Below are positions 41,379 through 49,819 of a DNA stretch of 64,000 nt, one piece after another. Numbering within the stretch: the stretch's first letter is position 1; each line of letters opens with the position of its first letter. The translations under genes were made by a program, and so were the position numbers. The stretch comes from Microvirga makkahensis. GTDB lineage: Bacteria; Pseudomonadota; Alphaproteobacteria; Rhizobiales; Beijerinckiaceae. Location: NCBI RefSeq assembly GCF_009830105.1, contig NZ_WURB01000008.1:186001-250000 (forward strand), read 5' to 3'. The notes beneath the pieces were generated by a model, which had not been told where the DNA came from, did not search any database, and saw only the letters and a list, made by a program, of their open reading frames with translations.

Positions 41379-41855
41379 ATGGCGACCCTTCAGTCTCTCG
41401 CCGATCTGGGTCAGACCACCCAGACCGCCGCTCCGGAAGCTCCGAAGCATGTCCAGAAGCTCGACTCCCTCGGTCGCGCTTACGCCACCGGCAAGCGCAA
41501 GGACGCTGTCGCCCGCGTGTGGATCAAGCCCGGCTCCGGCAAGATCACCATCAACGACCGCGCGGTGGAGGTCTACTTCGCCCGTCCGGTCCTTCGCCTG
41601 ATCCTGTCGCAGCCGCTGCAGGTCGCTCAGCGCGAAGGCCAGTACGATATCGTCGTGAACGTCAACGGCGGCGGCCTCTCCGGCCAGGCCGGTGCGGTGC
41701 GTCACGGCCTCGCCAAGGCGCTGACCTACTACGAGCCGGAGCTTCGCGGCCCGCTCAAGAAGGAAGGCTTCCTGACCCGCGATCCGCGCGTCGTCGAGCG
41801 CAAGAAGTACGGCAAGAAGAAAGCCCGCCGGAGCTTCCAGTTCTCGAAGCGCTGA
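41379..41855 (+). CDS. rpsI: Ribosomal protein S9
   Basis: A 158-residue 30S subunit protein. The N-terminal 35 residues are the alphaproteobacterial extension; the S9 domain follows with [52 protein letters not shown], and the tRNA-contacting C-terminus [17 protein letters not shown] ending in the universal SKR. It follows rplM by three bases and ends in a strong terminator. Confidence 0.98.
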   Translation: MATLQSLADLGQTTQTAAPEAPKHVQKLDSLGRAYATGKRKDAVARVWIKPGSGKITINDRAVEVYFARPVLRLILSQPLQVAQREGQYDIVVNVNGGGLSGQAGAVRHGLAKALTYYEPELRGPLKKEGFLTRDPRVVERKKYGKKKARRSFQFSKR

Positions 41856-41880
41856 TCGCTTCCAAGCTATCGATTTCGAA

Positions 41881-41908
41881 AAGGGGCGGCTTTCGGGCCG
41901 CCCTTTTT
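41881..41908 (+). terminator. rpsI terminator
   Basis: GGGCGGC/GCCGCCC stem with a TTTCGG loop, preceded by AAG and followed by TTTTTATT. Confidence 0.9.
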
Positions 41909-41932
41909 ATTGGCCTCCAAAGGCTGAGCTTG

Positions 41933-42081
41933 TTGACACGGCACGTTTGCGACCTCATACGAACATCATGGACCTGAGCCTCTTCGTCATCCGACGCCGA
42001 ATGATCGCCGCCCCGGCGCGCGTGCGATGACGGCTGCTCGGACGGCCTGACACGCAAGCCGCGCCAATGCGCGGCTTTTTT
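41933..42081 (+). promoter_or_regulatory. Candidate arginine attenuator of argC
   Basis: TTGACA (41933-41938) and a -10-like region ATACGA (41957-41962) would start RNA close to the ATG at 41968. The RNA can form stem CGTCATC/GATGACG (41985-41991/42026-42032) enclosing hairpin CGCCG-CCC-CGGCG (42006-42018). It also has a perfect 9-bp terminator AAGCCGCGC/GCGCGGCTT (42056-42077) with six T (42076-42081). GGCGCG at 42015-42020 can instead pair with CGCGCC at 42060-42065 and so break the terminator. Confidence 0.65.
41968..42030 (+). CDS. Putative Arg-rich leader peptide of argC
   Basis: A 20-codon ORF whose product ends [14 protein letters not shown]: five Arg in 20 residues, with three consecutive Arg codons CGA CGC CGA at 41992-42000. 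No Shine-Dalgarno precedes the ATG, but the predicted transcript start falls at or near it, so translation may be leaderless, as established for the trpL leader of Sinorhizobium. A ribosome stalled on the Arg run would cover the 5' arm of the 42006-42018 hairpin. It is too short for coding statistics, so the case rests on position, codons and RNA structure. Confidence 0.55.
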   Translation: MDLSLFVIRRRMIAAPARVR

Positions 42082-42154
42082 GTTTCTCCACATTCCTATC
42101 GGCGTTATTGGCTTGAAGCCTCATCGGCGCGGCCACAGGTGGATCGGATCGACC

Positions 42155-43123
42155 ATGACAACCATGACCCAGAATTCTCCCGACCTCTCGCAAGGCACCA
42201 AGACTGTCTTCATCGATGGCGAGGCAGGCACGACCGGCCTCGGCATCCGCGAGCGCATGCAGGGCGTGGCGGGCGTCGCCATCCGCAGCATCGACCCTGC
42301 GCGCCGCAAGGATCCGGAAGCCAAGCGGGCGATCCTGGCCGAAGTGGATCTCGTGGTGCTCTGCCTTCACGACGATGCGGCCCGCGAGACGGTTTCCCTC
42401 GTCGATGGCTTGAGCGGGAAGAAGCCGAAAATCCTCGATGCGAGCACCGCACACCGGGTCGCCCCCGGCTGGGTCTATGGCTTCGCGGAGCTGGCCTCCG
42501 GGCAGAAACAGGCTGTGGCATCGGCGGAGCGCGTCACCAATCCGGGCTGTTACCCCACGGGTGCCATCGCACTCCTGCGGCCACTCGTCGATGAGGGCCT
42601 GATTCCGGCCGATTACCCGATCAGCGTGAATGCGGTGAGCGGCTACAGCGGCGGTGGCCGCACGATGATCGAGGCCTACGAGGCCGGTACCGCTCCGGCC
42701 TTCGAGCTTTACGGCCTCGGCTTCGAACACAAGCACGTACCGGAGCTGCAGAAATATACCGGCCTGATCCGGCGTCCGATCTTCATTCCCTCCGTCGGCA
42801 ATTTCCGGCAGGGTATGCTGGTAAGCGTGCCGCTCCACCTCGACCTGTTGCCGGGAAAGCCCGATGCCAGGGACCTCGAGTCGGCGCTCACGGAGCGCTA
42901 TCAAGGTGGCGGCCTGGTGAGTGTCGTTCCGACGATTTCCGAGGGCAGGAGGATCGAGCGGATCGAGCCCGAGGCACTCAACGACACGGACCGGCTGGAG
43001 CTCTTCGTGTTCCAGCACGACAGCTACAATCACGTCGTGCTGGTGGCGCGTCTCGACAATCTCGGCAAGGGCGCATCCGGCGCCGCCGTGCAGAATATCC
43101 AGCTGATGCTGGGCTTGGCTTGA
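42155..43123 (+). CDS. argC: N-acetyl-gamma-glutamyl-phosphate reductase, type 2
   Basis: A 322-residue enzyme reducing N-acetylglutamyl phosphate to the semialdehyde in arginine synthesis. NADP site [20 protein letters not shown]; catalytic Cys132 in [19 protein letters not shown]; substrate loop [18 protein letters not shown]; the catalytic His region [18 protein letters not shown]. The short length and EAGTTG motif mark the type-2 ArgC of proteobacteria. Start at ATG 42155 (GGATCGACC upstream) agrees with the family. It lies 74 bases after the attenuator-like terminator and downstream of rplM-rpsI. Confidence 0.93.
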   Translation: MTTMTQNSPDLSQGTKTVFIDGEAGTTGLGIRERMQGVAGVAIRSIDPARRKDPEAKRAILAEVDLVVLCLHDDAARETVSLVDGLSGKKPKILDASTAHRVAPGWVYGFAELASGQKQAVASAERVTNPGCYPTGAIALLRPLVDEGLIPADYPISVNAVSGYSGGGRTMIEAYEAGTAPAFELYGLGFEHKHVPELQKYTGLIRRPIFIPSVGNFRQGMLVSVPLHLDLLPGKPDARDLESALTERYQGGGLVSVVPTISEGRRIERIEPEALNDTDRLELFVFQHDSYNHVVLVARLDNLGKGASGAAVQNIQLMLGLA

Positions 43124-43138
43124 GCACATTGGGTATCG

Positions 43139-43310
43139 TCATGGCCGTCCCCGGACCTGATCCGGGGATCGGTTCCAATCGTCCCGAGCGCACATGTTCT
43201 GCCCTCCAAGGAAGGGTCATCACCGGCGCGGGGCCGGTGGTGACGAGGTAGGGCAGCGGCGTTCCTTTCACCGTGATGGCCGGACTTGATCCGGCCGTTC
43301 GCGTCTTGAA
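43139..43310. repeat. Dispersed palindromic repeat, copy 3
   Basis: Three palindromic modules: CCCCGGA-CCTGA-TCCGGGG (43149-43167), a CATCACCGGC...GCCGGTGGTG module (about 43219-43243), and GGCCGGA-CTTGA-TCCGGCC (43278-43296). It fills the space between convergent argC and the FAH-family gene and may act as a terminator for both. Confidence 0.75.
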
Positions 43311-43374
43311 CCGCCGCGCCGGAAAAGACGTGAATCCCCGGCACGAGACGAGGGATGCGGGGAGAACGAAGAGC

Positions 43375-44253
43375 TTAGTGCCCCTTGCTGGTGTCCGGAG
43401 GGTTGTCCTCGAACGCGACAAGGCGCTGGCGCTGTTCGCCGAGACCTTCGATGCCGAGGCTCATGACGTCTCCCGCCTTCAGGTAGCGCGGCGGCTTCAT
43501 GCCCATGCCGACGCCCGGAGGCGTACCGGTTGTGATCACGTCCCCGGGTTCGAGCATCATGAAGTGCGAGACGTAGGAGACGATCTGCGCCACGTTGAAG
43601 ATCATGGTTCTGGTGGAGCCCGTCTGCATGCGTTCGCCGTTCACGTCGAGCCACATCGAGAGATTCTGCGGATCGGGAATTTCGTCCTTCGTCACGAGCC
43701 AGGGACCGAGGGGGCCGAAGGTCGGGCAGCCCTTGCCCTTGGTCCATGTGCCGCCGCGCTCCAGCTGGAATTCGCGTTCGGAGACGTCGTTGCAGAGGCA
43801 ATAGCCGGCGACGAAATCGAGGGCTTCGTTGGCGCCGACATAAGAGGCGTGCCGGCCGATTACGATGGCGAGCTCAACCTCCCAGTCGGTCTTTTGGGAT
43901 CCACGCGGAATGATGACGTCGTCGTTCGGTCCGACGATGCACGAGGGGGCCTTGTTGAAGACGATCGGCTCGGCAGGAATGGGGGCCCCCGTCTCGGCCG
44001 CATGGTCGGCGTAGTTCAGGCCAATGGCGATGAAGTTGCGCACTTGGCCGACACAGGCGCCGAGACGCACCCCGACCGGCGCCGGGGGGAGGGTGCCCGG
44101 GTCGAGTTCGCGAACGCGGGCGAGGCTCTCCTGTGACAGGGTTGCTCCCGTAATATCCGGGATCGTACCGGAGAGGTCACGAATTTGTCCTTGGGAATCG
44201 ACGATTCCCGGCTTCTCCCGCCCAGGCTCCCCAAATCTCACCAGCTTCATCAA
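43375..44253 (-). CDS. Fumarylacetoacetate hydrolase family protein
   Basis: A 292-residue enzyme of the FAH superfamily, which cleaves or isomerises beta-diketo acids using a divalent metal. Motifs: FIAIGLNYADHAAETGAPIP, PIVFNKAPSCIVGPNDDVII, the metal-binding DWEVELAIVIGRHAS, GYCLCNDVSEREFQ, and ITTGTPPGVGMGMKPPRYLK. Architecture matches ureidoglycolate lyase/acylpyruvase-like members rather than true FAH. Substrate not predictable; no catabolic partners lie beside it. GAGAGGAG precedes the ATG pair at 44253/44250. Confidence 0.88.
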   Translation of the reverse strand: MMKLVRFGEPGREKPGIVDSQGQIRDLSGTIPDITGATLSQESLARVRELDPGTLPPAPVGVRLGACVGQVRNFIAIGLNYADHAAETGAPIPAEPIVFNKAPSCIVGPNDDVIIPRGSQKTDWEVELAIVIGRHASYVGANEALDFVAGYCLCNDVSEREFQLERGGTWTKGKGCPTFGPLGPWLVTKDEIPDPQNLSMWLDVNGERMQTGSTRTMIFNVAQIVSYVSHFMMLEPGDVITTGTPPGVGMGMKPPRYLKAGDVMSLGIEGLGEQRQRLVAFEDNPPDTSKGH

Positions 44254-44627
44254 TTTCTCCTCTCGTAACGGCAGTTTGTATCTGGCGCATTCACGCCTGC
44301 CTACAATGCATCTTCTGGGCCCAAATCTGTTGCCGTTCTGCCACGAACCGAGAGAAAACGCCGGATTTCCCCGGGCGAGGGAAGATGTAGCAGAATTGCA
44401 ATTCTGACGCTCGAATACATTTGTTTACATGTGAACCAATTGTAATGAACGGTATTGGTCCGAGCTGTTCTTTATGGATTTCATGTAGATGTCAGAAACA
44501 ACGAAACGTATTCGGCCGCCCGTGGAACAGACTGTGGCCCAGGGCTGGAGATTGCGGCGGAAACAATGCATGGCACATTGGAGCTAACGCGGGATTCCCG
44601 CAAAACAGAAAAGGGCAGGAAGCTTCC
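44254..44627. promoter_or_regulatory. 374-base divergent control region with 16-bp palindrome
   Basis: Contains the perfect palindrome CAGAATTGCAATTCTG at 44391-44406, about midway between the FAH-family gene and the FadL-type porin gene. A TA-rich stretch follows (44415-44450). No gene supported inside. Confidence 0.5.
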
Positions 44628-45956
44628 ATGAGCCGTTTCAACCGTTCTTTGTCCCTCGCCGCCGTCTCCCTCGCAGCTCTCATGGCCGCTCAGGGCGGCG
44701 CGCAGGCTGGCGCCTTTGGACTGCGTGAGCAGAGCGCTACGGCGCAGGGCTTCTCCTTCGCAGGCGCCGCTTCCGGTTCGGGCGGCCTGTCATCCATGTA
44801 CTGGAACCCTGCCGTCATCACCATGGCGCCGGGCTGGCAGAGCGAGTGGCACGCGTCCCTGATCATTCCCCGGGTCGACATCAACCCGCTGCCGTCCGTC
44901 CCGACCTTCGCGGTTGGCGCGTCGGGGGATATCGGCCAGGATGCGATCGTCCCGGCGAGCTACGGCTCCTACCAGATCAACGACATGCTGTGGGTCGGCG
45001 TATCCACCAGCTCGCCCTACGGCCTCGTGACCGATCCGCGCACCAACTGGTCCGGCCAGCTTTACTCGCGATCGTCCAAGATTTTCTCGGTGAACGTGAA
45101 CCCGGTCCTCGGCGTCAAGGTGAACGACTGGTTCTCGTTCGCAGTCGGCCCGTCACTTCAGTATTTCGACATCACGCTGAAGCGGGCCGTGCCGTTTCCG
45201 GGCGCCCCTGCGGCATCCGCGGTGTTTCCAGGCGCTCCCAGTGCGGCCCTCGAGGGCGACGACATCGGCTTCGGCTTCACGGCCGGTGTCACGATCACCC
45301 CGTTTGCCGGCACGACGATCGGCCTTGGCTACCGTTCGCAGGTCGAGCATGAGCTCGAGGGGACGCTGTCGGCTCCCTTCGGCTCCATCGGACCATTCGC
45401 CCGGCTTCCGATCACCGCGAAACTGAAGACCCCGGACCAGGTCACCATCGGCATCTCGCAGGCGATCACGCCTGACATGACGGTCCATGCGGGCTTCGAG
45501 TGGACGAACTGGAGCGTTCTCGAAACGCCCCTCGTGATCGGCCCAGCCGGAGCAGCCGTCACGGATATCCCGCTCAACTACGACGACGGATTCTTCTACT
45601 CCCTCGGTTTCGATTACCAAATCAACGACCGGTGGATCGTCCGGGCTGGCGTGGCGTACGAGGAATCGCCGATCGATACGGAGATCCGTTCCACCCGTCT
45701 GCCCGACAACGACAGGATCTGGGCGTCCATCGGCCTCGGATATCGTTGGAACGACCAGCTGTCGTTCGACGTCGCCTACACGCACATCTTCTCCAAGGAT
45801 ACGGATATCCGCATCCTTCCCGGGCATCAGGACTTCGAGGAGCTGCCGTTCGTGGCCGATGTGGACTCGAGCGTCGACATCATCTCGGCGGCCGTGAAGT
45901 ATCGCTGGGACAATCCGGCCAGGGCCATCCCGGCTCCGATCGTTCGCAAGTACTGA
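44628..45956 (+). CDS. FadL/OmpP1-type outer membrane transporter
   Basis: A 442-residue outer-membrane beta-barrel of the OMPP1/FadL/TodX family, which takes up long-chain fatty acids or aromatic hydrocarbons. The signal peptide (LSLAAVSLAALMAAQGGAQA) is followed by the plug motif GAFGLREQSATAQGFSFAGA, the ASGSGGLSSMYWNPAVITMA signature and alternating barrel strands ending in the Tyr-terminated C-terminus IVRKY. AGGAAGC before the ATG supports the start. The substrate is not known; neighbouring PHA synthase makes fatty-acid use plausible. Confidence 0.9.
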   Translation: MSRFNRSLSLAAVSLAALMAAQGGAQAGAFGLREQSATAQGFSFAGAASGSGGLSSMYWNPAVITMAPGWQSEWHASLIIPRVDINPLPSVPTFAVGASGDIGQDAIVPASYGSYQINDMLWVGVSTSSPYGLVTDPRTNWSGQLYSRSSKIFSVNVNPVLGVKVNDWFSFAVGPSLQYFDITLKRAVPFPGAPAASAVFPGAPSAALEGDDIGFGFTAGVTITPFAGTTIGLGYRSQVEHELEGTLSAPFGSIGPFARLPITAKLKTPDQVTIGISQAITPDMTVHAGFEWTNWSVLETPLVIGPAGAAVTDIPLNYDDGFFYSLGFDYQINDRWIVRAGVAYEESPIDTEIRSTRLPDNDRIWASIGLGYRWNDQLSFDVAYTHIFSKDTDIRILPGHQDFEELPFVADVDSSVDIISAAVKYRWDNPARAIPAPIVRKY

Positions 45957-45976
45957 GAGCCGGGCCGCTCGCAACG

Positions 45977-46003
45977 AGGCCGACGGGATCGCCGGCCTTT
46001 TTC
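45977..46003 (+). terminator. Intrinsic terminator of the porin gene
   Basis: AGGCCG/CGGCCT stem enclosing about ten bases, followed by TTTTTCC, 20 bases after the stop. Confidence 0.75.
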
Positions 46004-46120
46004 CTCCGAGGACCGCAAATTCACGTTATCATGTGGCGCGCAGATTCCGCCTCGCGGTCCAGAACCGAGACGTGACCCGGTTCCACACGAGGGCAAACGG
46101 CTCCTGCCGGGTCGGCAGCG

Positions 46121-47926
46121 TCAGGCCTTCGCCAGAACGTAGGTGCCCGGCGCATCGCAAAGCGGCTCCAGCTTGCCGCCGCCTGGGCTGCGCGCCGGGA
46201 CTTTCTTCGGCGCCTGCTTCTCGATCCACGAGAACCAATAGGGCCACCAGGAGCCCGGAGTCTCTTTGGCCTTTGCCAGCCAGTCGTCCAGCTCGCCTTC
46301 GACGGGGCCGCCGGTCCAGAACTGGTACTTCTGCTTGTTGGGTGGGTTCACCACGCCTGCAATATGGCCCGATCCGGCGAGGACGAGGTCGACCGGCCCT
46401 CCGAAAGCCTTCGAACCCAGGAACACCGAGCGGGCAGGAGCGATATGATCTTCCTTCGCGGCGAGATTGAAGATCGGCGCCTTGATCTTCTTCAGATCGA
46501 GTTTCACGCCTGCAAGCTCCATCTCCCCCTTGGCAAGCTTGTTCTCGAGATAGCAGTTGCGCAGATAGAAGGCATGGTTCGCAGCCGGCATGCGTGTGGA
46601 ATCTGAATTCCAGTAGAGCAGGTCGAAGGCCGTCGGGGCACGACCTTTCATGTACACGTTCACCACATTCGACCAGATCAGGTCGGTGGGGCGCAGCATG
46701 TTGAAGGCGTTGGCCATGTGCGAGCCGTCGAGATAGCCGCGCTTCTTCATCTGGGTCTCGATGGTGCGGATCTGCTCCTCGTCGGCAAAAACCTTCAGGT
46801 CGCCCGCATGGGTGAAGTCGACCTGCGCGGTGAAGAAAGTGGCGCTGTCGATGCGCTTGTCCCTCTTGGCCGCCATATAGGCCATAGTGACGGCGAGAAG
46901 GGTGCCGCCTACGCAATAGCCGATCGCCGTCACCTTCTTCTCGCCGGTGGCCTGCTCGATCGCTTCGAGGGCCGCGAAGATGCCCTCGCGCATGTAATGC
47001 TCGAAGCCCTTTTCGGCGTGCTGCGCCTCAGGGTTCACCCAGGAGATGCAGAATACCGTGAGGCCCTGATCGACCGCCCAGCGGATGAAGCTCTTTTCCG
47101 GGTTGAGGTCGAGAATGTAGTATTTGTTGATCCAGGGCGGCACGATGAGAAGCGGGCGCTTGAGGACCTGCTTCGTGGTTGGCTCGTATTGAAGCAGCTC
47201 GATCAGATCGTTTCGGAAGATCACCTTGCCCGGGGTCGCGGCGATGTTTACCCCAATCTTGAAATTGCTCGGGTCGGTTTGGCGGATTCTCAGCTCCCCG
47301 CGCCCGGACTGGATGTCCTCCGCCAGCATCGCCATGCCCCGGGCGAGGTTCGCGCCGTTCTCCCTGATCGTCTCGCGGATGAGCTCTGGGTTGGTCAGGA
47401 GGAAGTTCGAGGGCGAGAGAGCGCTCGAGATCTGCTTGAGATAGAACTGCGCCTTGTGACGGGTCCGTTCGTCGAGTCCCTCCGCTTCCTCGACCATGTC
47501 CTCCGCCCAGCGGGAGGAAATCAGATAGGCCTGCTTCAGAAAGTCGAAGACGGGATTCTCAGACCATTCGGGGTCCTTGAAGCGGTTGTCTTTGGGCTCG
47601 GGCTCCGCCACGGGTTCGGCGGGTTCGCCCTGTGCCTTCTTCAGTGTCGATGCCCAGAGATCGAGGAACTGCGAGCCGAGGCGTGCCTGTGCTTCCAGCG
47701 ATTTTTGCGGGTCGCTCAACCATGATTCCGCAACGCGGCCCAATGTCCTGATCGCCTCGGAGGCGTCGCTTGCGATTTCGGGGGGAGCGCCGCGCTCCTC
47801 CAGCGGCTTGAGATAGGCGGTCGTGGCCTTCGTCGCCCCTTCGAGGAAACGGGCCATATTGCGGGAGAGCTCCTCGAAGTCCGGGGCTGAGGATTGGGTC
47901 TTCTCTTCACCGTATGGCTTGTCCAT
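46121..47926 (-). CDS. phaC: Class I poly(3-hydroxyalkanoate) synthase
   Basis: A 601-residue PHA synthase that polymerises (R)-3-hydroxyacyl-CoA on granules. The N-terminal PhaC_N region includes [20 protein letters not shown]; the alpha/beta hydrolase core has [17 protein letters not shown], the lipase-like box [13 protein letters not shown] with catalytic Cys338, Asp in [13 protein letters not shown] and His in [14 protein letters not shown]. Trp-rich [13 protein letters not shown] is also a class I mark. GGGAGAT precedes ATG 47926; the 14-residue upstream extension is unlikely. No phaR, phasin or phaAB lies adjacent. Confidence 0.96.
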   Translation of the reverse strand: MDKPYGEEKTQSSAPDFEELSRNMARFLEGATKATTAYLKPLEERGAPPEIASDASEAIRTLGRVAESWLSDPQKSLEAQARLGSQFLDLWASTLKKAQGEPAEPVAEPEPKDNRFKDPEWSENPVFDFLKQAYLISSRWAEDMVEEAEGLDERTRHKAQFYLKQISSALSPSNFLLTNPELIRETIRENGANLARGMAMLAEDIQSGRGELRIRQTDPSNFKIGVNIAATPGKVIFRNDLIELLQYEPTTKQVLKRPLLIVPPWINKYYILDLNPEKSFIRWAVDQGLTVFCISWVNPEAQHAEKGFEHYMREGIFAALEAIEQATGEKKVTAIGYCVGGTLLAVTMAYMAAKRDKRIDSATFFTAQVDFTHAGDLKVFADEEQIRTIETQMKKRGYLDGSHMANAFNMLRPTDLIWSNVVNVYMKGRAPTAFDLLYWNSDSTRMPAANHAFYLRNCYLENKLAKGEMELAGVKLDLKKIKAPIFNLAAKEDHIAPARSVFLGSKAFGGPVDLVLAGSGHIAGVVNPPNKQKYQFWTGGPVEGELDDWLAKAKETPGSWWPYWFSWIEKQAPKKVPARSPGGGKLEPLCDAPGTYVLAKA

Positions 47927-48028
47927 AAGGCGATCTCCCTCTATGTCGCGCCATTGCCCAGGGTGCACATTTCGAGCATCTTAACGTTCGAGACCCATTC
48001 TGTGCAGTCATCTCTTAGGTTAGTTACA

Positions 48029-48442
48029 ATGCGTATCCGGTTTCCTGCGGCTTCCCGCGCCTCGGCTCTCATGCTGGCCGTGCTGGCTGCTGCTAACGTT
48101 ACGGCCTGCACAGGCGGTTCCAACCCGGTCCGCGATATTGCGGCTGCGGTCGGGGCAGGCCCCAAAACCGCACCGAGCCCGGACTTCGTGGCGCAGTCCC
48201 GCCCGCAGAACTTGGATTTCGTGCCGATCGGCACCGTAGAGGAGGGGCGTCCCACTCCGGCGCGGTCGGCCGCCGAGGTCAAGGCCGAAGAGGCGGAACT
48301 CGAGGCTATCCGCGCCCGAAACGAAGCTGCGGGGGCAGCTGCCGCCCGCCTGGGCGGAACGCCTCCGCCCGAGCCGATCAAGCTCCCGGTCAACAAACCG
48401 CAGAGACCTGCCCGCAACACGAATTCCAATACCAATCGCTAG
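48029..48442 (+). CDS. Putative lipoprotein
   Basis: A 137-residue protein with a lipoprotein signal: Arg-rich start, hydrophobic LMLAVLAAANVTACTGG with the lipid-accepting Cys at about 27. The mature protein is Pro/Ala/Glu-rich, with FVAQSRPQNLDFVPIGTVEE, a charged helix (AEVKAEEAELEAIRARNEAA) and an Asn/Thr-rich tail, so it is probably extended. Members of this type precede the aminotransferase/hom genes in related genomes, as far as I recall. It is 42 bases upstream of the aminotransferase gene and may be co-transcribed. Confidence 0.72.
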   Translation: MRIRFPAASRASALMLAVLAAANVTACTGGSNPVRDIAAAVGAGPKTAPSPDFVAQSRPQNLDFVPIGTVEEGRPTPARSAAEVKAEEAELEAIRARNEAAGAAAARLGGTPPPEPIKLPVNKPQRPARNTNSNTNR

Positions 48443-48484
48443 AATTTATACCGATTTCATACGATTCCGCTCGAGGACAGAACC

Positions 48485-49705
48485 ATGTCTGATTTTTACC
48501 GCATCAAGCGCCTTCCGCCTTACGTCTTCGAGCAGGTCAACCGCATCAAGGCTGCCGCCCGCGCCAATGGAGCGGACATCATCGATCTGGGTATGGGCAA
48601 TCCCGACCTGCCGGCCCCGCAGCATGTCATCGACAAGCTGGTGGAGACCGTCGGCAAGCCGCGCACGGATCGCTACTCGGCCTCCAAGGGCATCTCCGGC
48701 CTGCGCCGCGCCCAGGCAGGCTATTACGAGCGCCGCTTCGGCGTGAAGCTCAACCCGGAGACGCAGGTCGTGGCGACCCTCGGGTCCAAGGAGGGCTTCG
48801 CCAACATGGCGCAGGCGATCACGGCGCCGGGCGACGTGATCCTCGTGCCCAACCCGAGCTACCCGATTCATGCCTTCGGCTTCCTCATGGCGGGCGGCGT
48901 GATCCGCTCCGTACCCGCCGAGCCGACACCGGACTTCTTCGTGGCGGCCGAACGCGCGGTGATGCATTCGATCCCCAAACCGGTGGCGCTCGTCGTCTGC
49001 TACCCGTCGAACCCCACGGCCTATGTGGCTTCTCTCGATTTCTATCGTGATCTCGTCGTCTTCGCAAAGAAGCACGACCTGATCCTGTTGTCCGACCTGG
49101 CCTATGCGGAAGTTTATTTCGACGAGCAGAACCCGCCGCCGTCGATCCTGCAGATCCCGGGGGCCATCGACGTGGCGGTTGAGTTCACCTCCATGTCGAA
49201 GACCTTCTCCATGGCGGGCTGGCGGATCGGCTTCGCGGTCGGCAACGAGCGTCTCCTGGCGGCTCTTGCCCGGGTGAAGTCCTATCTCGATTACGGTGCT
49301 TTCACCCCAGTCCAGGTGGCTGCGACGGCCGCTCTCAACGGCCCCGACGACTGCATTCGCGAGATGCGCGCCACCTACAAGCGCCGCCGGGACGTCCTGG
49401 TGGACGCCTTCGAGAAGGCAGGATGGGTCATCCCGGCCCCCAGCGCCTCCATGTTCGCCTGGGTCCAGATCCCGGAGAAGTTCCGCGGCATGGGCAGCCT
49501 CGAATTCTCCAAGCTAATGGTCGAAAAGGCCGATGTGGCGGTCGCTCCCGGCATCGGCTTCGGCGAGCACGGGGACGATTACGTCCGGATCGCCATTGTG
49601 GAAAACGAGCAGCGCATCAGGCAGGCCGCCCGCAACATTCGCCGGTTCTTCGACAACGCGGACCACATCCTCCACAACGTCGTGCCCATGGCGCGAAGGG
49701 GCTGA
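48485..49705 (+). CDS. Class I/II aminotransferase, AlaC/DapL-like
   Basis: A 406-residue PLP aminotransferase. Family elements: DIIDLGMGNPDLPAPQHVID, TDRYSASKGISGLRRAQAGY, ATLGSKEGFANMAQAITAPG, VVCYPSNPTAYVASLDFY, LSDLAYAEVYFDEQNPP and the PLP-lysine in SMSKTFSMAGWRIGFAVG. It is usually annotated as LL-diaminopimelate aminotransferase or alanine-synthesising AlaC; sequence alone does not decide. Being followed by hom places it in aspartate-family amino-acid metabolism. Confidence 0.88.
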   Translation: MSDFYRIKRLPPYVFEQVNRIKAAARANGADIIDLGMGNPDLPAPQHVIDKLVETVGKPRTDRYSASKGISGLRRAQAGYYERRFGVKLNPETQVVATLGSKEGFANMAQAITAPGDVILVPNPSYPIHAFGFLMAGGVIRSVPAEPTPDFFVAAERAVMHSIPKPVALVVCYPSNPTAYVASLDFYRDLVVFAKKHDLILLSDLAYAEVYFDEQNPPPSILQIPGAIDVAVEFTSMSKTFSMAGWRIGFAVGNERLLAALARVKSYLDYGAFTPVQVAATAALNGPDDCIREMRATYKRRRDVLVDAFEKAGWVIPAPSASMFAWVQIPEKFRGMGSLEFSKLMVEKADVAVAPGIGFGEHGDDYVRIAIVENEQRIRQAARNIRRFFDNADHILHNVVPMARRG

Positions 49706-49729
49706 GCCTTAAAGGCTGGGTGGTCTTGT

Positions 49730-49819
49730 ATGTCCGACGAAGTTTCCATGCCCGCATGGACATGGGAGCTTGGCGGTCGTAAAGAGCAACCCGGTTTTGA
49801 AGGGAGCTTTCGTCCGTGA
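49730..49819 (+). CDS. Possible 29-residue ORF overlapping the hom start
   Basis: The ORF starts MSDEVSMPAWTWELGGRKEQ and its stop overlaps the GTG of hom as GTGA. The hom ribosome site (GAAGGGAG) lies inside it. It could couple translation or act as a leader peptide. The ribosome site of its own ATG is poor and no terminator follows, so it may be chance. Confidence 0.3.
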   Translation: MSDEVSMPAWTWELGGRKEQPGFEGSFRP

